From positions 1-22,790 of the forward strand of contig CAKOVW010000019.1 in the NCBI GenBank assembly GCA_934122125.1: a stretch of DNA of 22,790 bases, in the 5' to 3' direction. The notes under the pieces were generated by a model. The model ran no database searches. It was not told where the DNA came from and saw only the letters and a program-made list of their open reading frames with translations. Both the position numbers and the translations under genes were made by a program. Position 1 is the first letter of the stretch. Each line of letters starts with the position of its first letter. This document shows positions 7,320-15,852 of this stretch, in pieces. This DNA is from an uncultured Clostridia bacterium (lineage in GTDB: Bacteria > Bacillota > Clostridia > TANB77 > CAG-508).

Positions 7320-9635
7320 CTATTTTCTTACATTAAATTTTAAATTATTTGCATCTAAAGAAACTACTACAGTATTTCCATTTAATAATTCTGAACGTAA
7401 TATCATATCTGAAAGTTCATCTTCCAAATATCTTTGAATAGCTCTCCTTAAAGGTCGTGCTCCATATTTTATATCAGTTCCTTTTTCTAGCAAGAATTTT
7501 TTAGCATCTTCTGAAATCTCTAAAGTAATGTCTTTATCAGCCAATACTTTTTGTGTATCTGCAAGCATTAAATTTACAATTTGTAATAATTGTTCCTGAT
7601 TTAATTGCTCAAATACAACAATTTCATCTACACGATTTAAAAATTCAGGTCTAAAAGTTTCTTTTAGGCTATCCATAATCTTATCTTGATTTATTCTTGC
7701 CCCACCAAAACCAATTGAATTTGTATTTTGGTTGGAACCAGCGTTTGAAGTCATAATCATTATAGTATTTTCAAAACTTACAGTATTACCTTGGCTATCT
7801 GTTAAGCGTCCATCATCCAAAACTTGTAATAAGATATTGAATACATCTGGGTGTGCTTTTTCAATTTCATCTAGTAATACTATAGAATAAGGGTTGCGTT
7901 TTACTTTTTCTGTTAATTGTCCTGCATCATCATAACCTACATAGCCAGGAGGAGAACCAATTAATTTTGAAGTAGAATGGCTTTCCATATATTCAGACAT
8001 ATCTATACGAATGATTGAATTTTCATTTCCAAACATTTCATAAGCAAGTGATTTTGCAAGTTCTGTTTTACCTACACCTGTTGGACCAACAAATATGAAT
8101 GATGGTGGTCTTTTAGTACTTTTTAACCCTGCGCGGTTACGACGAATTGCTCTTGAAACAGCTTCAACAGCAGATTCTTGGCCAATTACTCTTTTATGCA
8201 AATTAGCTTCTAAGTTTAACAACTTTTGTGTTTCTGCTTCTGTAATTTTTTTAACAGGTATTTTAGTCCAACTTTCAATGACTTCAGCAATATCTTGAAC
8301 TGTTAAGTTTTTAAGTTTCATTTTTTCGTTTAAGTTATCAATTTGCTCTATTAAGCTACACTCTTTAGCCTTTAATTCAGCAGCCTTTTTGTAATCTTCA
8401 GTTGAGTCTGCAAGGGCGGCTTCCTCTTTTTCTTCTTGAACAGCCTTTAATTGACCTTTTAATATTTCTAACTGATATAAATCTTTATTATTTAGATTAA
8501 TTCTTGAACAAGCCTCATCCAAAATATCTATTGCTTTGTCAGGCAAAAACCTGTCATGAATATATTTTTCAGACATAATAACAGCTTGTTTTATTACATC
8601 ATTTGAAATTTTAACTTTATGATAGTCTTCATAATATTTTTTTATACCTTCTAAAATTCCTATAGAATCAGTAATAGAAGGTTCTTCAACTAAAACAGGT
8701 TGAAATCTTCTTTCTAGTGCACTATCTTTTTCAATATATTTACGATACTCTTTTAAAGTAGTAGTTCCTATTACTTGAACTTCACCATTAGAAAGTGATG
8801 GTTTTAAAATGTTTGCAGCATTCATTGAACGCTCTGCATCGCCAGCACCAATAATATTATGAATTTCGTCTATTACTAAAATAATATTACCTAAAGACTT
8901 ACACTCTTCAATAATAGATTTCATACGAGCCTCAAATTGTCCTCTAAATTGAGTACCGGCAACTATAGCTGTCATATCTAACAAATAAACTTCTTTATTT
9001 AATAATTTGGCAGGAACTTTACCATTTGCAATTCTAATTGCCAAACCTTGAGCAATAGCTGTTTTACCTACTCCAGGTTCTCCAATTAAACAAGGGTTAT
9101 TTTTACTACGACGATTTAAGATTTGAGTCATTCTTTGAATTTCTCTATCTCTGCCAATAACCATATCTAATTGACCATTTTTGGCTTTTTGAGTTAAGTT
9201 TGTACCATAGGCCTCTAATGCTTTCTTTCGTTTATCCTTTTTCTTCTCTACTTTAACTTTTTTCTTTTCGTTAGAATTATTATTAGAATTTTCTTGATTT
9301 TCACCAAACATATTAGAAAAAATTGAACCTAAAGGAATAGCAGCACCAAATATTGGAGTACCTTGTTCCATTTTTTCTAGGTCTTCTGGGTCCATGTCAT
9401 CCATTTGTTCTGAAAAAGAGTCTAAATCCACATTTTCGGCTAAGTTACTCATAATATTTTCAATTTGTTTTGTCATATTATTCATATCTTTTTCACTCAA
9501 ATTTTTTAATGGATTTATTCCTTGTTTTTGAGCACATTCAAGGCAATAACCTTTAGATATAGACTTTCCACTTTCATCTTTCTGGTTTAAAAATATAACT
9601 GCTGGATTTTTTCCACATATTGAACATAATTCCAT
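7320..9635 (-). CDS. clpE: ClpE-type AAA+ unfoldase with N-terminal zinc finger
   Basis: A 771-residue Clp/HSP100 ATPase that should unfold proteins for ClpP. Instead of the usual double Clp-N domain it starts with a four-cysteine zinc finger (C4, C7, C31, C34), as in ClpE and the adaptor McsA. A Gln/Asn/Lys-rich linker follows to about 135. AAA+ domain 1 has Walker A GEPGVGKTA (about 187) and Walker B ILVIDEIHN. A middle UVR-like coiled coil lies around 395–440. Domain 2 has GPTGVGKTE and VLLDEIEKAH, an IGF tripeptide (NSIGFGGA) in the ClpP-binding position, and FRPEFLNRVDEIVVF as sensor 2 region. No ctsR, mcsA or mcsB is adjacent, so the classic clpC operon is absent here. The nearest Shine-Dalgarno-like GGAG lies about 13 bases before the ATG, which is loose. 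Confidence 0.92.
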   Translation of the reverse strand: MELCSICGKNPAVIFLNQKDESGKSISKGYCLECAQKQGINPLKNLSEKDMNNMTKQIENIMSNLAENVDLDSFSEQMDDMDPEDLEKMEQGTPIFGAAIPLGSIFSNMFGENQENSNNNSNEKKKVKVEKKKDKRKKALEAYGTNLTQKAKNGQLDMVIGRDREIQRMTQILNRRSKNNPCLIGEPGVGKTAIAQGLAIRIANGKVPAKLLNKEVYLLDMTAIVAGTQFRGQFEARMKSIIEECKSLGNIILVIDEIHNIIGAGDAERSMNAANILKPSLSNGEVQVIGTTTLKEYRKYIEKDSALERRFQPVLVEEPSITDSIGILEGIKKYYEDYHKVKISNDVIKQAVIMSEKYIHDRFLPDKAIDILDEACSRINLNNKDLYQLEILKGQLKAVQEEKEEAALADSTEDYKKAAELKAKECSLIEQIDNLNEKMKLKNLTVQDIAEVIESWTKIPVKKITEAETQKLLNLEANLHKRVIGQESAVEAVSRAIRRNRAGLKSTKRPPSFIFVGPTGVGKTELAKSLAYEMFGNENSIIRIDMSEYMESHSTSKLIGSPPGYVGYDDAGQLTEKVKRNPYSIVLLDEIEKAHPDVFNILLQVLDDGRLTDSQGNTVSFENTIMIMTSNAGSNQNTNSIGFGGARINQDKIMDSLKETFRPEFLNRVDEIVVFEQLNQEQLLQIVNLMLADTQKVLADKDITLEISEDAKKFLLEKGTDIKYGARPLRRAIQRYLEDELSDMILRSELLNGNTVVVSLDANNLKFNVRK

Positions 9636-9682
9636 AAATTTTAAATAAACTCCATTTCTTTTTGTCTAAAAATACATAATAT

Positions 9683-9711
9683 ATAATACAGCAAAATTAA
9701 ATAGAAGTCAA
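9683..9711 (-). promoter_or_regulatory. SigA-type promoter of the clpE–pgsA unit
   Basis: On the minus strand, TTGACT (9711–9706), a 17-base spacer and TATTAT (9688–9683). The -35 box lies within a 37-bp inverted repeat (9697–9733) that could be an operator. Neither CIRCE nor a clear CtsR direct repeat is seen. Confidence 0.75.
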
Positions 9712-9733
9712 TTATTTGCATACTTCTATTTAA
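9697..9733. promoter_or_regulatory. 12-bp inverted repeat over the clpE -35 box
   Basis: TTAAATAGAAGT (9697–9708) and ACTTCTATTTAA (9722–9733) are exact reverse complements separated by 13 bases. The repeat overlaps the clpE -35 and sits in the divergent intergenic region, so a bound repressor could control clpE and perhaps the gene at 9810. Its RNA could also form a hairpin. Confidence 0.5.
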
Positions 9734-9809
9734 AAACTTTAATAAAAACACTAGATTTTTAATGTAAAATAAGGTAATATATAACAAGAATAATCAAAGG
9801 AGCCAAACC

Positions 9810-10649
9810 ATGAAGAGTAAAAAAATTATATTTATATTAATAGGTGTATTTTGTGTATTTGCTTTAATAGCAGGAATTTATGCACAGTTTTTTATAGAAA
9901 ATCCAAATAGTAATAATAATCAAGAACCAACAAATAATATAAACAATAATATAAAAACAAAAACTCAAGAAGAAATAAAAGCTCAATTAAATAATTTATT
10001 TACAAATCAACTAATATCTAATAACTATGATATAACAAATATATCAAAACTAAATGAAACTAAGGATATAGTTTATTCAGCATATGATATTCAGAAAAAA
10101 GAGCAAAATTATGAAATAGACATTCACTTGCCGGTTATGAATATTAAAGGGGAAATTCCAACCAGCTTTAATAAAATAACACAGTCTACTTTTGCGGATA
10201 AGGCATCAGAAATATTAAGTAATAAATATACAGAAAAGGTAATTTACAGCGTAAATTATACTTCATATATAAATGATGATATTTTATCTTTAGTTATTGA
10301 ATCTACGTTAAAACAAGGAAATAACCCTCAAAGAGTAATGATACAGACATATAATTATAATTTGCAAACAGGAGAAAAAGTTGAATTAGTGGATGTATTA
10401 GCCGAAAGACATATGATTCAAAGCGAATGTAAAGAAAAGATAAACGAAGTAATTACAAAAGCACAGCAAGAAGCACAAGTCTTAGTAAATTCAGGTTATA
10501 CAGTGTACAATAGAGATTTGTCAAATAATATGTACCAACTTACAAATATATCAACTTTCTTTATGGGAGCAAATGGAGAACTTTATATAATTTTTGCATA
10601 TGGAAACCAAAACTTTACTTCAGAAATGGATGTTGTACTATATGAATAA
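9810..10649 (+). CDS. Membrane-anchored extracytoplasmic protein, RsiV/DUF3298-like
   Basis: This is a 279-residue protein with an N-terminal membrane segment (about residues 6–27, IIFILIGVFCVFALIAGIYA) followed by an Asn-rich spacer and an extracytoplasmic domain. The arrangement of beta-rich segments (YEIDIHLPVMN, SVNYTSYINDDILSLVIES, TYNYNLQTGEKVELVDVL, and a C-terminal ELYIIFAYGNQ–EMDVVLYE) resembles DUF3298/DUF4163 proteins such as the RsiV exodomain, but no sigma-binding cytoplasmic part is present. I cannot assign a function. It is divergent from clpE and 16 bases upstream of topB, with AAAGGAGCC as Shine-Dalgarno, and is probably cotranscribed with topB. A promoter could not be placed with confidence in 9740–9790; TAAAAT and TAATAT are possible -10 boxes. 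Confidence 0.75.
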   Translation: MKSKKIIFILIGVFCVFALIAGIYAQFFIENPNSNNNQEPTNNINNNIKTKTQEEIKAQLNNLFTNQLISNNYDITNISKLNETKDIVYSAYDIQKKEQNYEIDIHLPVMNIKGEIPTSFNKITQSTFADKASEILSNKYTEKVIYSVNYTSYINDDILSLVIESTLKQGNNPQRVMIQTYNYNLQTGEKVELVDVLAERHMIQSECKEKINEVITKAQQEAQVLVNSGYTVYNRDLSNNMYQLTNISTFFMGANGELYIIFAYGNQNFTSEMDVVLYE

Positions 10650-10665
10650 TGAGAGGAAAATATAA

Positions 10666-12597
10666 ATGACGAAAAACCTACTTATAACAGAAAAACCATC
10701 TGTTGCTTCTGAATTTGCAAAAGTTTTAAAATGCGATGGAAATAGAAGAGATGGATATATTGAATCAGACACTTGGATTATTACTTGGTGCGTTGGTCAT
10801 TTAGTAACAATGAGTTATCCAGAAAAATATGATGAAAATCTAAAATATTGGAGATTAGATACATTACCATTTATGCCCAAAGAGTATAGATACGAAGTAA
10901 TACCAAGCGTAGAAAGACAGTTTAACATAATAAAAAGCCTACTTCAAAGAGAAGATGTAGGCTGTATTTATGTTGCAACTGACTCCGGACGTGAGGGTGA
11001 ATATATATATAGATTAGTAGAAAATCAAATAGGTGTAACAGGAAAGCAAAGAAAAAGAGTGTGGATAGATTCACAAACCGAAGAAGAAATAAATAGAGGA
11101 ATAAAAGAGGCAAAGGATTTATCAGAATATGACAGTTTATGTGATTCTGCATATTTAAGAGCAAAAGAGGATTATTTAATAGGTATAAATTTTTCAAGAC
11201 TTTTATCAATTATATATGGTAGAAGAATGGCAAAAGAAATTGGAGAAGAAAAAATATCTATTTCAGTTGGAAGAGTAATGACTTGTGTACTAGGTATGGT
11301 TGTACAAAGAGAAAGAGAAATTAGAAATTTTGTTAAAACACCATATTATAAAATTATAGGAACTTTTGGAGAAGAAAAATCTTCTTTTAATGCCGAGTGG
11401 AAAGTAACTGAAAAATCAAAAATGTGGGAATCTCCAAAACTATATAATGAAAATGGCTTTAAAAAAGAAAGCGAAGCCAAAGAATTTATTCTGTCATTAA
11501 AAGATAAAAAAGCAATAATAACAGAAGTAAAAAAATCTAAAACAAAAGAAAATGCACCACTATTATTCAATTTAGCAGAAATTCAAAATGAAGCAACTAA
11601 AAGATTTAAAATAAAGCCAGACCAAACTCTAGAGATTATACAAAACTTATACGAAAAAAAGTTAGTAACATATCCAAGAACTGATGCAAGGGTTTTGTCA
11701 ACAGCTGTTGCAAAAGTAATTTCTAAAAACTTAAATGGAATAGCAAAAGGATTTAAAGATGATGAAATTCAGGGATATATAAACAAAATGGTAGAAGAAA
11801 AATATTCTACTAATTTGATAAAAACAAAATATGTAAATGATAGCAAAATAACAGACCACTATGCAATTATTCCTACCGGGCAGGGATTTGAAAACTATGA
11901 TGCTTTACCAGATTTGCAAAAGCAAATGTACAAAGTAATAGTGAAAAGATTTTTAAGTATATTTTATCCACCAGCTGAATATAGCAAAATATCTGTAACA
12001 ATAGAAATAGAAAATGAACAATTTTCAACAAGTGGTAGAGTGTGTGAAAAATTAGGATACTTAGAAATAGCAAAGAATGAAAGCAAAAAAGAGGTAATAA
12101 ATACAGAAGAACAGCCGGAGGATCAAAGCAATTTGGATATATTGAAAAAATTAAAAAAAGGGGAAGAGATTGGAGTCTTAAACTATGGAACTAAGACATC
12201 TGAAACTTCTCCACCTAGTAGATATAATTCGGGTTCAATGATACTTGCAATGGAAAATGCAGGAAAACTTATTGAAGAAGAGGAATTAAGAGAACAAATT
12301 AAAGGAGCAGGAATTGGCACAAGTGCAACAAGAGCGGAAATTATGAAAAAGTTAGAAAGAATAGGCTATATTGCAATAAATACTAAAACACAAATTATAA
12401 CACCAACAGAAAAAGGCGAAAAAATATACGATATAGTGTTTATGTCTATGCCAGATATGCTAAATCCAAAATTAACCGCAAGTTGGGAAAAGGGATTAGA
12501 AATGGTGTCAAGTAAGCAAATTGAACCAAATGAGTTTATGACAAAATTGGAAGCCTATATAAATAGTAAAATTAATAAATTAGTTGTAAAAAGATAG
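10666..12597 (+). CDS. topB: DNA topoisomerase III (type IA)
   Basis: TopB cuts and passes single strands to decatenate or relax DNA. The 643-residue protein starts with the Toprim domain: LLITEKPSVASEFAKVL with the catalytic Glu, and CIYVATDSGREGEYIYR with the metal-binding Asp and Glu. ISVGRVMT and EIQNEATKRF belong to the strand-binding core. The active-site tyrosine is Tyr336 in LVTYPRTDARVLS. A C-terminal core with GAGIGTSATRAEIMKKLER and GLEMV precedes the end; there is no zinc-finger tail, as is usual for bacterial TopB of this length. Shine-Dalgarno GAGAGGAAAA precedes ATG 10666. A terminator follows immediately. Confidence 0.95.
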   Translation: MTKNLLITEKPSVASEFAKVLKCDGNRRDGYIESDTWIITWCVGHLVTMSYPEKYDENLKYWRLDTLPFMPKEYRYEVIPSVERQFNIIKSLLQREDVGCIYVATDSGREGEYIYRLVENQIGVTGKQRKRVWIDSQTEEEINRGIKEAKDLSEYDSLCDSAYLRAKEDYLIGINFSRLLSIIYGRRMAKEIGEEKISISVGRVMTCVLGMVVQREREIRNFVKTPYYKIIGTFGEEKSSFNAEWKVTEKSKMWESPKLYNENGFKKESEAKEFILSLKDKKAIITEVKKSKTKENAPLLFNLAEIQNEATKRFKIKPDQTLEIIQNLYEKKLVTYPRTDARVLSTAVAKVISKNLNGIAKGFKDDEIQGYINKMVEEKYSTNLIKTKYVNDSKITDHYAIIPTGQGFENYDALPDLQKQMYKVIVKRFLSIFYPPAEYSKISVTIEIENEQFSTSGRVCEKLGYLEIAKNESKKEVINTEEQPEDQSNLDILKKLKKGEEIGVLNYGTKTSETSPPSRYNSGSMILAMENAGKLIEEEELREQIKGAGIGTSATRAEIMKKLERIGYIAINTKTQIITPTEKGEKIYDIVFMSMPDMLNPKLTASWEKGLEMVSSKQIEPNEFMTKLEAYINSKINKLVVKR

Positions 12598-12626
12598 AGA
12601 ACTTTGAAATTACAAGGTTCTCTTTT
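12596..12626 (+). terminator. Rho-independent terminator of topB
   Basis: AGAGAACTTTG (12596–12606) pairs with CAAGGTTCTCT (12613–12623) with one G·U pair, a 6-nt loop and a short T-tail. The topB stop codon TAG (12595–12597) overlaps its left edge. Confidence 0.85.
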
Positions 12627-12700
12627 AAATTTATTACATTCACCTTTTATGGAAAGAAAACATAATATATAGCAAAAATAAAATAGAAAGGGTGAATAAA

Positions 12701-13954
12701 ATGTCTAGTTACATAATAGAAGGAGGCAAAAAGCTAGAAGGAGAAGTTACAGTGTCAGGTTCTAAGAATGCTTCTTTACCAATTATTGCAGCCAGCATAC
12801 TAAATCCAGGAATTACAAGATTGTATAATATTCCAAATATACATGATACGCAAATTACCTTAGAAATATTAAAATATTTAGGATGTAAAATAAAAAAACA
12901 CAATGGAAAGATAGAAATAAATAGTAAAAAGATTAATAAAAAAGAAATTCCTGAACATTTAATGAGTCAAATGCGTTCTACAGTAGTATTAGCAGGTGCA
13001 ATACTTGGCAGATTTAAAGAAGCAAAGTTTTCTTATCCAGGCGGATGTGATATTGGTGCAAGACCAATTGATTTACATTTGTCAGCATTTAGAAAGTTAG
13101 GGGTAAACATTATAGAAGATTCTGGGTTTATTATATGTAAAGCTGACAAAATAATTGGAACAAATATTGATTTAGATTTTCCAAGTGTAGGAGCAACAGA
13201 AAATATTATACTTGCTTCAATATATGCAGAGGGAACTACACAAATAACTAATGCAGCAATGGAACCAGAAATTATAGATTTAGCTAAATGCTTAAACAAA
13301 ATGGGAGCGAAAGTTACAGGTGCAGGAACAAATATTATAAAAATTACAGGAGTACAAAAATTAAAAGATACAGGGTATAAAGTTATGCAAGACAGAATTG
13401 AAGCTGGAACTTTACTATGTGCAGGAGCTATTACAGGAGGAAATATTTGCTTAAATTATAAAACACCAGAGCATATTACACCAATATTAAACAAACTAGA
13501 AGAAGCTGGATGTAACATAAAAATAGAAAAAGGTAAGATATATATGAAAGCACCAAAGAAAATAAAGGCAGTTGATATAAAAACAATGCCATATCCGGGG
13601 TTCCCAACAGATATGCAGTCAATATTTGCTAGTGTTTTAACAGTTGCAAAGGGAACGTCAGTAATTGTAGAAAATATATTTGAAAATAGGTATCGTTATA
13701 CGGCAGAACTTAATAAAATGGGAGCTAAAATCACAACAGAGGGGAAAACAGCAGTAATAAAGGGAGTAAGGAAGTTATCTGGTGCAACAGTAAAAAGTAC
13801 TGACTTAAGAGGCGGAGCATGTATGGTACTGGCTGGACTATCTGCAAAAGAAACTACAACAGTAACAAATGTAGAATATATATTAAGAGGATATGAAAAA
13901 TTAGATGAAAAATTAAACAGTCTAGGAGCAAAAATTACAGTACAGAAAGATTAA
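12701..13954 (+). CDS. murA: UDP-N-acetylglucosamine 1-carboxyvinyltransferase
   Basis: MurA catalyses the first committed step of peptidoglycan synthesis, transferring enolpyruvate from PEP to UDP-GlcNAc; it is the fosfomycin target. The protein is 417 aa, the normal length. GSKNASLPIIAASIL carries the conserved Lys-Asn pair. YPGGCDIGARPIDLHL contains the catalytic, fosfomycin-reactive Cys116. PGFPTDMQ and the final DLRGGACMVLAGL are also conserved. AAGGGTG at 12688–12694 suits ATG 12701; a GTG at 12692 overlaps that Shine-Dalgarno and is unlikely as start. A weak promoter (TTCACC–18–TAATAT, 12639–12668) may serve it. It precedes the division cluster but is separated from ftsQ by a promoter and leader hairpin. 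Confidence 0.97.
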   Translation: MSSYIIEGGKKLEGEVTVSGSKNASLPIIAASILNPGITRLYNIPNIHDTQITLEILKYLGCKIKKHNGKIEINSKKINKKEIPEHLMSQMRSTVVLAGAILGRFKEAKFSYPGGCDIGARPIDLHLSAFRKLGVNIIEDSGFIICKADKIIGTNIDLDFPSVGATENIILASIYAEGTTQITNAAMEPEIIDLAKCLNKMGAKVTGAGTNIIKITGVQKLKDTGYKVMQDRIEAGTLLCAGAITGGNICLNYKTPEHITPILNKLEEAGCNIKIEKGKIYMKAPKKIKAVDIKTMPYPGFPTDMQSIFASVLTVAKGTSVIVENIFENRYRYTAELNKMGAKITTEGKTAVIKGVRKLSGATVKSTDLRGGACMVLAGLSAKETTTVTNVEYILRGYEKLDEKLNSLGAKITVQKD

Positions 13955-13959
13955 AAATA

Positions 13960-13988
13960 TTGCAAAAGTACTAGATTTATTTTATATA
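13960..13988 (+). promoter_or_regulatory. SigA-type promoter of the ftsQ division cluster
   Basis: TTGCAA (13960–13965), a 17-base spacer and TATAAA (13983–13988). The predicted start near 13995 would place the leader hairpin at the very 5' end of the mRNA. Confidence 0.6.
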
Positions 13989-13998
13989 AATATGATAA

Positions 13999-14046
13999 AA
14001 TAGATACGTGTAATATGGCACACTAGCTATATTCTACGTATCTATT
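13999..14046 (+). promoter_or_regulatory. Leader hairpin with 20-bp stem upstream of ftsQ
   Basis: Arms 13999–14018 and 14027–14046 pair over 20 positions, with one T/C mismatch and two G·U pairs, around an 8-nt loop (CACACTAG). TAGATACGT/ACGTATCTA is exact. No T-tract follows, so it is not a terminator. A 5'-end stability element or a protein or ligand-sensing leader is possible. Confidence 0.65.
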
Positions 14047-14052
14047 ACAGTC

Positions 14053-14070
14053 GCAAGGGTTACAAGAAAT
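14053..14070 (+). repeat. Second copy of an 18-nt word shared with the tuf terminator loop
   Basis: GCAAGGGTTACAAGAAAT is identical to 829–846. Here it sits between the ftsQ leader hairpin and the Shine-Dalgarno. Confidence 0.6.
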
Positions 14071-14091
14071 AATAAAAAGGGTGAAGATAAA

Positions 14092-15099
14092 ATGACAAAA
14101 AAAGTTGAGGAAAAACAGAAAAGTAATACTAAGTTTAATTTAGACAATGAAATAATTATTGGTATTAAAACTTTGCCAGAAACAGCACCTAAAAAGAAGA
14201 AAAAAACTAAAACCACATTAAAGAAAACTAAAAAAAATACTAAAAGGTCTAATAAAATTAAAAATGAAGAATTTGAACTTAAACTAGGAATTGAAGATGA
14301 ACAATTAAAACAAAAAAGAGCAGCACCTAAAAAATTAACTAAAAAGCAAGAAATAGCAAAAAAGAAAAGAAAGACTGCATTCAAGCTAATCAAGTGGACA
14401 AGTATTATATTGATTTTAATAGGTGGAGGAATATATTTTTTGCTATCATCATTTTTTAATATAAAAAATATTGAGGTAACAGGCAACACAAAGCTAACAA
14501 GTCAAGAAATAATAAGTTTATCTCAAATACAATTAGATGAAAACACTTTTAAAATAGTGAAAAGTAAAATAGAAAAAAATATTAAACAAAATGCTTATAT
14601 AGAAAAAGTTGATATAAAAAGAAAATTGCCAAATACAATTTCAATTGAAATTCAAGAAAGGGTACCTACATATATTATATCTTTTGCAAATGCATATGTG
14701 TATATAAATAATCAAGGATACTTTTTGGAAATATCAAAAGATAAGCCAAAGTTGCCAATGATAACAGGATACTTGACAAAAGAAGAAGATATACATGAAG
14801 GCGGAAGATTAAATTTAGATGATTTACAAAGACTAGAAGCGGTATTGCAAATTATGAAATCAGCTGAAAGCAATGGAGTTAATGAATTAATAACTAAAAT
14901 TAATATATCAGATAAGCAAGATTATATATTAGAATTAACAGAAGAAAAAAAGACAGTACATATTGGAGATACATCAAATCTAAGTACAAAGATGTTATAT
15001 ATAAAAAAAATAATAGACCAAAATAAAAATGTAGAGGGTGAAATTTTAGTTAATACTGATTTAAATAATAAAGGAGCAATATTTAGAAAAAAAGTGTAA
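14092..15099 (+). CDS. ftsQ: Cell division protein FtsQ/DivIB
   Basis: A bitopic division protein that joins FtsB/FtsL (DivIC) in the septal complex outside the membrane. The 335-residue protein has a long, Lys-rich cytoplasmic tail (residues 1–97), one membrane helix (about 100–121, WTSIILILIGGGIYFLLSSF), then the POTRA domain (FNIKNIEVTGNTKLTSQEI … NAYIEKVDIKRKLPNTISIEI) and the beta domain (ERVPTYIISFANAYVYINNQG), ending near LVNTDLNNKGAIF. The very basic tail with poly-Lys runs is typical of DivIB in low-GC Bacillota. AAGGGTGA precedes ATG 14092. The next gene starts 10 bases downstream in the same operon. Confidence 0.9.
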   Translation: MTKKVEEKQKSNTKFNLDNEIIIGIKTLPETAPKKKKKTKTTLKKTKKNTKRSNKIKNEEFELKLGIEDEQLKQKRAAPKKLTKKQEIAKKKRKTAFKLIKWTSIILILIGGGIYFLLSSFFNIKNIEVTGNTKLTSQEIISLSQIQLDENTFKIVKSKIEKNIKQNAYIEKVDIKRKLPNTISIEIQERVPTYIISFANAYVYINNQGYFLEISKDKPKLPMITGYLTKEEDIHEGGRLNLDDLQRLEAVLQIMKSAESNGVNELITKINISDKQDYILELTEEKKTVHIGDTSNLSTKMLYIKKIIDQNKNVEGEILVNTDLNNKGAIFRKKV

Positions 15100-15109
15100 G
15101 GAGGAAAAC

Positions 15110-15838
15110 ATGAATAAAAAACAAATAGCTGTTACTTTAGGAATAATGTGTTTAATATTAACTATGGCTATATGTATTCAACTAAGAACAGTTGAAAATA
15201 CAGCTACAACGGTATCTCAATCATTTAAAGAAAATGGATTAAGAGATGAGGTCTTAAAATGGAAAGAAAAGTATGACAATACTTATGAAGAGCTTACACA
15301 ATCAAACAAGGACTTGGAAGAAATAAGAAAAAATGCAACTCAAAATGATACAAAATCATTAGCAAAACAAGAAGAAATTAAAAAGAATAATATGTTAATT
15401 GGACTACAAGAAGTAAATGGGGAAGGGCTATTAATAAAGTTAGCAGATAATAATACAGGAATTCTAAAAAACGGAAGCGAAGCATTAGATCCAAGTTCAC
15501 AAATAGTTCATTATGATGATTTGATTGAAGTAGTAAATGCCCTTAATAACGCAGGGGCAGAAGCTATATCAATAAATGGGCAAAGAATAGTTCAAACAAC
15601 AGCAATAACATGTGAAGGAAATGTAATAAAGATAAATGGACAAAAAGTAAGTTCACCATTTACAATCAAAGCAATAGGTTCACAAGGTCTACTATATGGA
15701 TCACTTACAATGATAGGAGGATATTTATACATATTAGATGCTGCAGGAGTAATAGTAGAAACTACGCAAGTTGATAACTTAACAGTAGAAAAGTATACTG
15801 GTGTTATTAGTTATAAGTATATAAAAAGTGAAAAGTAG
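15110..15838 (+). CDS. DUF881 membrane protein, first paralogue (YlxW-like)
   Basis: This 242-residue protein has an N-terminal membrane helix (about 6–25), a coiled-coil region (about 40–90, EVLKWKEKYDNTYEELTQSN) and a DUF881 domain in the C-terminal half. Hallmarks are VNGEGLLIKLADN, IVHYDDLIEVVNALNNAGAE with AISINGQRI, and SSPFTIKAIGSQ. DUF881 proteins (ylxW and ylxX in Bacillus subtilis) always travel with the division genes; their exact role is unclear, and a part in septum formation is inferred from context. GTAAGGAGG lies directly before ATG 15110. A second DUF881 gene follows after 14 bases, or 2 if its upstream GTG is used. Confidence 0.88.
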   Translation: MNKKQIAVTLGIMCLILTMAICIQLRTVENTATTVSQSFKENGLRDEVLKWKEKYDNTYEELTQSNKDLEEIRKNATQNDTKSLAKQEEIKKNNMLIGLQEVNGEGLLIKLADNNTGILKNGSEALDPSSQIVHYDDLIEVVNALNNAGAEAISINGQRIVQTTAITCEGNVIKINGQKVSSPFTIKAIGSQGLLYGSLTMIGGYLYILDAAGVIVETTQVDNLTVEKYTGVISYKYIKSEK

Positions 15839-15852
15839 AGGTGAAAATAGCT

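Noticed and set aside
9640..9740. CIRCE or CtsR operator at the clpE promoter
   Set aside because: No TTAGCACTC–N9–GAGTGCTAA is present, and the AGTCAA-like half-site at the -35 has no second direct repeat. A different inverted repeat is present instead.
13999..14090. Known riboswitch (c-di-GMP, preQ1, T-box, SAM) in the ftsQ leader
   Set aside because: None of the conserved core sequences of these classes that I can recall are present.
14034..14489. Minus-strand open frame opposite the ftsQ leader and N-terminus
   Set aside because: Its Phe/Leu-rich product is the complement of the Lys-rich FtsQ tail.
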